64,000 bases of DNA from Eudorina sp. 2006-703-Eu-15 (taxonomy: Eukaryota > Chlorophyta > Chlorophyceae > Chlamydomonadales > Volvocaceae). A program made the translations under genes and the position numbers. Under the pieces are notes generated by a model. It had not been told where the DNA came from. It saw only the letters and a list, made by a program, of their open reading frames with translations, and searched no databases. The stretch covers positions 62,001 to 126,000 of the forward strand of contig BDSI01000006.1 of assembly GCA_003117195.1 (NCBI GenBank). The letters are read 5' to 3'. Below are positions 56,446-64,000 of the stretch, piece by piece (the first letter of the stretch is position 1; every line of letters starts with the position of its first letter).

Positions 56446-56897
56446 GGTAACTCTGTTCACCCCGCCCACATGCCGTGGAGCGGGTTATGATGGCAGCCAC
56501 CCACAGTCCTGCCAAGCTGTTGGCCCCGCAAGACCCGAACCAGGAGGCCCCGTCCATGCTGCCTCGTTTCCCCTCAGGCCAGCCAGTGACCTGAAAAAAT
56601 GTCGCTTCAGCCCGCCCGACAGAATGCGGCATCAGTCTGACGTAAACGACTGTGCAAAATGACCATGCAGCATTTCCTCACGGGTTGGATGGATATGAAT
56701 CTGGTGCATGCCCTCTTTCCCGGGCAACACAGAATCCGTTGCAGGTGCAAGAGAAAATAACGGAGCAGATTCCTTCCTTGTTGACCGACCCATTGGATTT
56801 ACACGCCGCTCAACAGCGACCACTCTCGGGCACTGCCCACGCCAGCTTCGGGGAAAGCATGCGCTAGCCAGAACTCAAGAGATTGCCGACGATGTGC

Positions 56898-57811
56898 TTA
56901 CGCCTGCAGGGAGTTGATCGCCAGCACGGCGAAGCCGACGGCGTGGCCCAGGGCACCCCAGCCCATGACATCGATGATGTTGAAGCTGCGGGGGCGCGGC
57001 ATTTATGAAGGGACGGGGTGGCGTTCAGTGTCAAAATTGCTCAACCAAGTCTGCCACGAATGAAGGACGATGCTCGAATTTGTACGACAGCCAAAATGGC
57101 TCCCAAACGCGTCCCTGGCCCCATACGAGCACTTACCCAGCAGGGTCGTTGGTGGCGAAGACCGTGCTGGTCTTCTGCAGGTCGTCGAAGTAGCTGGTGC
57201 CAGTGGTCTTCGGGCCGACAGTGGAGTCGAAGTTGGCCTCCCGGCGCTGCAAGCCAAGCAGACAAACGGCCAACCGATCAAGCTATGATATCGAATGAAA
57301 AATAAAAAGATAACAGAATATCGGTCTGAAGTCTGGCCTACGTTAGCAGAGCTGAGGTTTGGCAGAGAATCGTCCCCACCCCTCCCAGCCTGCAAATTAC
57401 CTGGTATGGCAGGAAGACGAAGCGGCCAATGGCCAGGAAAGCAGCAGTGCTGCCGCTGATCACGATGGACGGATCCAGGGCCGCCTGTTAGGTCCGAGCA
57501 CAGACATTCGAGCCGGGCAACGTTAGCCATATGTAGAGAGGACCAAGCTGGATCGATAATTGTCTAAGACATTCCCTTAAGTGAACGGAAAAACTTCTGT
57601 TCAAGATCATCGGAAAAATTGCTTGCATGGCCTTAACGGGGGTCCCTAGTCGTGCGAGACGAACTGGCGCGAACACACGACAGATTTGCCTATTAGTGAA
57701 ATGTCAGAGCGACAGCCAGTTGCTTGCCTTCGTCACAACAGCGCGACGAGCCGGGCGACGAGCCGCGGCAGCGGGGCGCAGGGCCGGGCGGTTGGCAAGG
57801 GCGAGGGCCAT
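56898..57811 (-). CDS. PSAG: photosystem I reaction center subunit V (PsaG)
   Basis: Exons in coding order: 57811-57728, 57484-57401, 57246-57137, 56985-56898; 121 aa. Exon 1 is an Ala/Arg/Pro-rich chloroplast transit peptide ending VVTK. The mature protein starts AALDPSIVISGSTAAFLAIG (first membrane helix), followed by the stromal loop RREANFDSTVGPKTTG and the second helix FNIIDVMGWGALGHAVGFAV. This agrees closely with Chlamydomonas PsaG as I know it. PsaG is a small two-helix subunit on the LHCI side of photosystem I that stabilises antenna binding. The first intron has a GC donor (AAG then GCAAGC), required because the reading frame leaves no suitable GT. Confidence 0.95.
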
Positions 57812-58066
57812 TTTCACTGCTGGAGTCTTAGACGGATGTCCTGGACTAATCGCGTTATGCCAAACTTGCGCGCTAAGAAAGTTGATCCAGCGTACGACCA
57901 GAGATTGTGGTCTCGGTGCCAGAAGGCAAAAGTCACTTGGGTTTCACCCGCCTAAGGTAAGCATTAGGTCTCAGGCAGCAAACCTCATAATTTTCGCATT
58001 TTACTTCGCACAATAACATTTACAATTTTCGCTGAGCCGGTCCAACGCTCCAACGTAGGAACAAGG

Positions 58067-61000
58067 ATGCTTCTGCACCAAACCAAATTTACGCCGTTTA
58101 GGAACGAAAAGCAGAGTGGCAAAGCAAGGTCAGCAAACTGGCCGCGCGCGTCAATATGCCCGCGATCTGTCGACACCTCGCACACCGTTCCGGCGGTCCC
58201 GGCATCCGCCCAAAGCGCTGCGGAACGGCTCACATCCCCCCTCCAACACTCCTCCGACACGCGGGCGCTCCAACCTGACCTCCTCCCCCATCCCACGACG
58301 CGGCGGGCAGCCCTGGCGGCGTTGCCGGCATCAGTCCTCGCCGCAGCCTCCGCTCTCGGCGCCCTGCTGTCGGCTCCGAGACCAGCGTACGCGGCCGCAG
58401 TCGACGCGCTGCCGGCCTTGGACTCGCAGCCCTCCACCAGCGGCCGCGAGGAGGTCGACACCACTGTTACTCACCGGGTAGGAACTGAGTGACAGAAAGT
58501 ACCCGATCGGAAATACTGGGCGTGAATTTTTAAGTAGTGGTGTCAGGCAGCCCAGCCCTGGCCAGCGTGTATTTATCTCTCCGCACTGCACGGGTGAGAT
58601 GGATGTTTACACCGAGGCGCAGGTGCAACCGGAGACCGGAGCCCAGTTCGATCTCAGCTTCCTGGGCTTGCACGGCTAGATCCTTGCGGGTCGAGTGGAC
58701 CCATTAATTCATGGGCTCTGCTGGTCGACTGGGCCGGGGGTCGGGGACCAGGAGGTGTGGGGAGTTGGGCCGGGGGGTCGGGAGTGTCCGGCGGCAGAGC
58801 TTAGGGCAGTTGGCTGATGGGTTGCCGTTCATTTCGTGAACTTGCGATGGATTAAGTACGGCACCGAGCCATCCGTCGCCGCACAATGGGACAGCCGCTC
58901 CTGCCCAGCACAGCGCAACACAACAGGCGTAGGCAGCGAAGCAGGGGGTCAGGGCCCGGGCGACCGCCGCGGGCCTGCGCATCCACTGCTTGGTTCCGGC
59001 TGCACCCGCCGGCTCCCAGGCACCGGTCCAACCCCAACGAACAGTCAGCACGTGCACTCTCCCATCCCCGTGTAATGGGTTTGTCCGATTTCGTTTGGGC
59101 TTGTCCTTCTTCTCCTTCTTTCTTAACAGCCGTCCTGATCCCGGGTTGCTTCCATTCTTGCTGCTCCGCCCCGCCATTCGGTGTGCCTCCCGTCGTGCTG
59201 CCGGGTGCCGTACGCAGGTGGCGCTCACCATCGGCATCGCCGCCACCGCCCTCAAGCGCGCGGAGGAGCGGACCATCGGCGACAAGTCGATCATCCCGGA
59301 GGCGCAGCCTGTCGGCACCGTTGTCATAGGTGGGAACGAGCAAGGGAGGGAGACAGGAGGGTGGAGGGGTAGATATGGCTCTTCTGCACACGCGGCACGC
59401 GCGAGATAGGGCAGATGGAGAGGGAGGGGAGATAGAGCGGTTGGAGACATAGAGCGGTTGGGGAAGAGGGGGGTCGGGAGAGAGAGCGGGTGGGGAGAAG
59501 GACCTCGCGGCGCTGCAACAGCCCCTGCCGCTCGAGCAGTGGGGAGGGAAGGACGGTGTGGACCGTGGGGTATTATTATTATCAAGGATGGGGTATGTCC
59601 GTGGGGTATGACTCTTCGCACGCCTACCCTGCGCTGAGAGGTTTGATGAGGAAGACGAAAGTGATCCGGTAGCCAGCAGCTTTGAGTCCGCTCCTCCCCC
59701 CATCCGCCTCTCGCCGCAGTGTTATGAGGCTTTGCAAATCCCCGCCCCACGGTGCCATTCCACGCTGGTGACCCCGCCAGGTCTGTACGGCAATGCCGTA
59801 CCCCAGACCGTGTCAAATTTCTTGGCGCTGGTGGAGAGCGGCAACCTGGTGGGCACCACCTTCAGTCGGGTGCTGGCGGGGGAGTACATACAGGCGGGGA
59901 AGCAGGGCTCCAAGCGGCTGGGGGCGGTGGAGGTGCCGCCGTCGGTCCAGGTGGGGCCGCCTGGACAGCTCGTGCGGGCGCGTGTGTGTATGTGGGGGGG
60001 GCCCGGGAGCGGAGGTCTAGGGTTTCGGAGCATCGAATCGGGCACCGCATGTGCACGGAATGCGGGGGAGCGGAAGAGCTGGAGTGGTTGAAGCGCGGTG
60101 GTTGGTGGTTGGTGGTTGAACGTAACAGGGTATGCTTCAGATTAGGAAAGGAGGTTCTCCGGCTGCAGTGGGCCGGCTGCTGTGGGCCGGGTGCGGCGGG
60201 CCGCTGCATCCCCCGTGTGGCGGTGCCGAAGGGGGGGAACCGGGAGAGGGGGGACGGGTGGTCGCTGCGGGGCACTGCACGAACGGTGTCTCGGGGTTGC
60301 TGAGCGAAGTACGGCAAACGAATCCGCGGGCGATGGCAGGCGGCGGGGCGCGGGGGAAGGAAGGGCCCTGCCGCGGTGGAAGGTGCGCGGTTTGCGGAGC
60401 ACCGCGTCAGCCTTCGTGCGGGGTCCTGGTGGCTTTGGAACCTGCGACGCGGCCCACGGCCCCACACCAGCCACTGTCAGCTGGGCCAGACTCGAACTAG
60501 CAGGGCGCTCCCCCGCGCGAGTCGGTCGCATTCGGGTGGATGTCCTCCGCCCCTCCCGTGCGCTTTCACCGCCCCTAGTGGTGGTGGGGGCGAGGTAAAG
60601 AGATCCCAGAGATCTGTGACCCAGATCTGGTGAGGGGCGAGGTAAGGAGATCCCAGAGATCTGTGATCCAGATCTGAATGCGACACACCCTGAGATCGGA
60701 ACGGCCCCAAGGCGCGGGCTCGCTGCTGTGCGGAGTGCGGGGGCCTTCTTGTCGTGCACCGCTGTGGTTCCTCGCTGGAGCTTGACGACGTATGGTAGTT
60801 CTTCTCAATGAATGCCATGTTGCAGCGGACCCCGCGGGCCATCGGTGACGGCCGAGGCCTCCTCTCTTGTCTCGACCACACTCTTGACAGTGCGTGGATA
60901 AAGGACCGCGACACCTTACTCCCTCCCCGCGCCCTCCCTGGACGAAACCCAAACCCAGGCAAACCCGGAGGTTTCGGAGGCGTCCGCCTTCCGCCTGCCG

Positions 61001-62179
61001 CACTACCGGCCCGGCACCGTGTCGTTGGCGCTGGGGGAGAACGACGAGGAGCCCACGTTGCGGCAGCGGCCGGACTACAAACCCGTCGAGTTCCTCATCA
61101 CCACAGGCGAGCGAGGGAGCCTCCTTGCGGGCCCGGGTGCTTGCTGCCCCTGACCCTCGCAGGGCTGGGAGGGACGGGGCAGGGGCAGGGTGCCCCACGG
61201 AGCCATGGTTTCGGGGCGAGGGCCGAGGGAACCAGGGTCAGACGTACAGATCATGGGCGCGAAGGGGTACCCTACGTGACAACGCTGACGAGTCCAATAG
61301 CGCTCAGAGTGCGCAACGTGCTTGGCAGTGGATGTTGCACGTTGGGGGTAATGGGGCTTGGGGGGCGACACTTGTGCCCTGGGGCATATCGCACTGGGCC
61401 ATATCGCGCTGGAGCATGTCGCGCTGACATCTTAACGGGTGTCCCCGCTGGCATCAACGGTTCCGCCACTCGCGGCGTCGACGCGATCATGTCCCCTCCT
61501 CCTGCCGCCGCCTGCCTGAGCTTCTGTTGACTGCGCACGGCTGCACCGCCTCGTCCACCGCCCTCCCCGCTGCACGGCCGCGTCTCCAGTACCACCCAGG
61601 CCCTAATGACGGACCCGTGGGTCGTCTGGTCCCGCCCCCACGGGTCCCTGGTTGGGTCGGTGTCTCATGCCTTGGGTCCATCCCGTCACGACTACGACCC
61701 CCCGCACACACACATCCGTCCACACATCCGCCCCAATCTCCGTCAAGTCGCTGTAACGCCCGCCCGCCTAGGCTGCACGCCTGCACCCCACCCCACCCCA
61801 CCCCACCCCGCGTGTGTGTCGCCCCGACACGGCAAACCCTGAACTCCCTCCCTCCCTGGCGCCCCTCCCTTGCCGGCTGTGTTCCTCATCCTCATCCTCA
61901 GGCCCCGGCCCCGTGCCCCGCCTCAACGGCCAGAACATCGTGTTCGGTCGGGTGCTAGAGGGCATGTCGGTGGTGGGTCAGGTGGCGCAGGTGCCCGTGT
62001 TCGGCCCCTCCCCGGTCGGAAACTCCCTCGCCTTCAACAGCCTGGCGGCGGCCATCGGCGACGACCGCGCTGCCACGGTACGACGCAAGTACGGCAAGCC
62101 GCTGAAGGCCGTGGTGATCCTGGGCTCGGAGGTTCTGCCGGAGGCGGCGGCGGCGGCGGCGCCGGGCGGGTCAACATGA
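58067..62179 (+). CDS. thylakoid-lumen cyclophilin-type peptidyl-prolyl isomerase, CYP28-like
   Basis: Exons: 58067-58477, 59218-59329, 59781-59950, 60959-61106, 61902-62179; 372 aa, phases consistent. The N-terminus has a transit region, then a twin-arginine lumenal signal (TTRRAALAALPASV... ending APRPAYA) near residues 75-110. The cyclophilin domain contains VGTVVIGLYGNAVPQTVSNF, GEYIQAGKQG, PGTVSLALGENDEE, VEFLITTG and NIVFGRVLEGMSVV. The motif order matches plant lumenal CYP28/CYP26-2-like proteins. The typical active-site Arg-Phe pair of CypA is not evident, so isomerase activity is doubtful and a chaperone role in photosystem assembly is possible. Intron 4 seems to have a GC donor (ACAG then GCGAGC). 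The start ATG is the first in frame. Confidence 0.85.
60592..60685. repeat. 47-bp tandem repeat, two copies
   Basis: Units starting at 60592 and 60639 share GAGATCCCAGAGATCTGTGA, in intron 3 of the cyclophilin gene. Confidence 0.85.
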
Positions 62180-63189
62180 CCAGTGGCGGTCTGGCGGCGC
62201 GGGGCCGACATTGTGACATCATGCCGTACATCATGTCATGTCATAGCACAGCATACTGGCTACGTGCATGCGTGCGTACCTGGGCGGATAAATAGGTAGG
62301 TAGTTCGGTAAGGATCGGTAGGCAGGTAGGCGGGTGGGCGGTCAGAGAGGCGCAGGAAGGGAGGAGCCCCCACCGATTTCGGGGTGGGGGTGGGGATGGA
62401 TGATGGATTTGCCTGGCAGCGCCCGCGGGGCCTGCGGATTTCGGCCGTGTCCGCACGCCAGGGGACGTTGATCCCCGCGGACACAACAGGGCGGGGTCCT
62501 TCCTTGGACAGGAGGGCCCTCTCACCACCGCCCGAAGCGCCGGCGGAGACATCCTGCAGTGCCCAGGCTCGTCATCTCTGTGGCCGTCTCAGGCAGTGGT
62601 GGAGAGCGACCGCGCGGTGCCCTCCGGGGACCCTAGACCGCACAGCATCCGACGGATGGTGGATCGAGGTCACCACCATTCGGTGAAGGCAAACCGGTGG
62701 TTGACCGTTGACGTTTCGCTGGATCGCGCCGGCTGGGGACTCTCTTGTGTCTCACCTGCGGGGTCTTCTTGTGTGACCAATAGGCGGGCCGGAGGCATAA
62801 TTTTGCTCTATGATGACGGCTGTGATTAGGGTACATGGGCGAATCTGCCGGTGCGCTTGTGGTGCTGTCTCGGCCCGTCCTGAAGGCGGGAAGGGATGTT
62901 TCCCTTCCCGCCGTGTCTGTGTGTAGAGAGGAGGCTTCGGGCTGTCTCTCATGACCCGCGCGCTGTCGCTGATGTGACCCGCGGGGTCCACTGTGGTATG
63001 GTTCATTTCTTCGGTCGAGCAGATGATCCGAAGGAGACGGTCCGGCGGCTGGCCTGACCGGGTAGCTGAGGTCCGTTGCTGTCTTTTGTTCAAGTGCTCC
63101 TACACCTCGGGTACAGACTGGTGCTCGCTAAGAACAGGTCTACAGTGCTGCCGTTTACCGCGCCGCGTGAACCTCTATTGGCGCCAACA
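62180..63189. other. intergenic, no gene seen
   Basis: 3' flank of the cyclophilin gene, including TAGG/TGGG-rich simple sequence at about 62290-62345. The right part could be further LINE remnant, but I cannot support it. Confidence 0.4.
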
Positions 63190-63735
63190 AACGTTAGCTC
63201 ACCCGCTGGATCTCCCAAGAAATCTGACGCAGCTTCGGCGTTAGATATGTCGGAGCGCCCTTCCCGATGGTAGGAAGACGACTACTCCGGTGCAAAATAG
63301 CATGCCCCAATAAGCACACTACGCCCCCCTGTGTTAGCCCACTCAAGCAGACCGTAGTCGCAACCATACCGATTCGCAGCCCCGGGGGGCTGACGTGCAC
63401 TTTAACCGATCAAAGGCGTCCGAAAACCTGTCTTGGATGAATACCGCTACGCCCCCGCCCGTCCCCTCGACCCGAAACCCCTGGCCGGTCGATGCAGTGC
63501 AGGTTATAACCCGGCAAATGTATTCCAATCCGTTGGACGAGCTTGCGTGCCGTGCGTCTCAACACAAATGATACAATGCCATGCGCTGATAAGAGATGCC
63601 ATATTAGATGATCTGATTCCTGGAGCTTCCCTTCCTCTAGGTGCCGTACGTTCCAGAGGATGATGCTCAAACCGTGATCTGACGTTTGAACTCCGTCCGT
63701 CCCCGTTGCGCGCTCCTCCCATGCCCCCGGCATGT
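63190..63735 (-). pseudogene. degraded LINE (non-LTR retrotransposon) endonuclease fragment
   Basis: Reading the minus strand from about 63735, one frame has LSIILWNVRHL and, 50 residues on, HLPGYNLHCIDRPGVSGRG. It then shifts at about 63440-63480 into GGGVAVFIQDRF and GCESVWLRLRSA. The start (nucleotide/metal-binding N of the WNV region), the spacing and the GGVAVF and ESVWLRL motifs are those of the APE-type endonuclease of LINE elements. The frame is broken, and no reverse transcriptase is seen in the window. Confidence 0.5.
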
Positions 63736-64000
63736 GTGACGTGTCTTACCGTACAGGGACGCCAGGACAGCAGGTTAGCCTGACCCCGGTGAAGGAAGGC
63801 TGCTGAGTGCCACGCCTTCGGGAGTTCCGTCCAGTGCGTGTCTGGTGCTCGACAGCCCAATCATGCGGTGCGCCCGTACGTACCTCCGGGGTGGAGGTGT
63901 TGGCAGCCGCGGGCTCTGCGACGCATCCAGGTTTGCTCCCTGGGAATATGGGGCTAAAATAAAAACTGCCCAAACCCCAGACAGCCCCCAGAGCCTCTTT
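63736..64000. other. unassigned end of window
   Basis: No convincing feature. It may be the 5' part of the same LINE remnant. Confidence 0.3.

Larger units (their letters stand above)
55363..56897. other. convergent intergenic region
   Basis: About 1.5 kb between the FAD gene stop and the PSAG stop, which face each other. Only UTR sequence is expected. Short frames are not protein-like. Confidence 0.5.

Noticed and set aside
58704..59816. 370-aa and 283-aa minus-strand frames
   Set aside because: Antisense of cyclophilin exons 2-3 and introns; composition is intron-like.
1..64000. tRNA or rRNA genes
   Set aside because: I saw no cloverleaf with conserved T-loop or rRNA core sequence, but short RNA genes can be missed without a folding search.

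Overview
The window looks like nuclear DNA from a volvocine green alga (Chlamydomonas/Volvox lineage). The genes are GC-rich and cut into many short exons by GT-AG introns, with a few GC-AG introns. TGTAA, the usual green-algal poly(A) signal, sits shortly after several stop codons. The photosystem I PsaG gene closely resembles the Chlamydomonas protein as I recall it, and the mobile DNA is a tyrosine-recombinase retrotransposon of the DIRS/PAT/Kangaroo type known from these algae. All exon models were built by hand from reading frame, splice signals and paralogue or family comparison; no alignment was run.

Layout from left to right: (1) a possible last exon of an unknown gene (81-206, +). 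(2) A 13-exon gene (1527-10668, +) for a protein with five leucine-rich repeats and a long coiled coil, the layout of VFL1/LRRCC1 basal-body proteins. (3) A Q- and A-rich protein with a C-terminal J-domain (about 12566-14819, +; 5' end unresolved). (4) Two tandem paralogues for EGF-containing exostosin-family (GT47) glycosyltransferases (17453-22352 and 23731-31405, +), with many conserved intron positions and intronic satellites. (5) An ILR1-like M20 amidohydrolase (33028-37923, -) with a signal peptide and a C-terminal HEEL. (6) A divergently arranged FAD-dependent amine-oxidase-superfamily gene whose intact copy is at 49594-55362 (+). (7) PSAG (56898-57811, -). (8) A thylakoid-lumen cyclophilin (58067-62179, +). 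(9) A degraded LINE endonuclease fragment (about 63190-63735, -).

The most unusual region is 37732-50745. A 1.82-kb segment holding the shared 5' ends and promoter region of the hydrolase and the FAD gene is present twice (37732-39554 and 48921-50745), roughly 1% diverged. The copies are separated by 9.37 kb built from three defective pieces of one DIRS-type retrotransposon: block A (minus), block B (plus, bounded by 39-bp inverted repeats) and block C (minus). Each gene keeps one complete copy: the hydrolase uses the left segment and the FAD gene the right one. The other 5' ends are pseudogene fragments. Block B carries an in-frame fusion of the pol N-terminus to the recombinase catalytic end.

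The host genes share no obvious pathway. Three encode predicted chloroplast proteins (FAD oxidoreductase, PsaG, lumenal cyclophilin), three enter the secretory pathway (two exostosins and the hydrolase), and one is probably centriolar.
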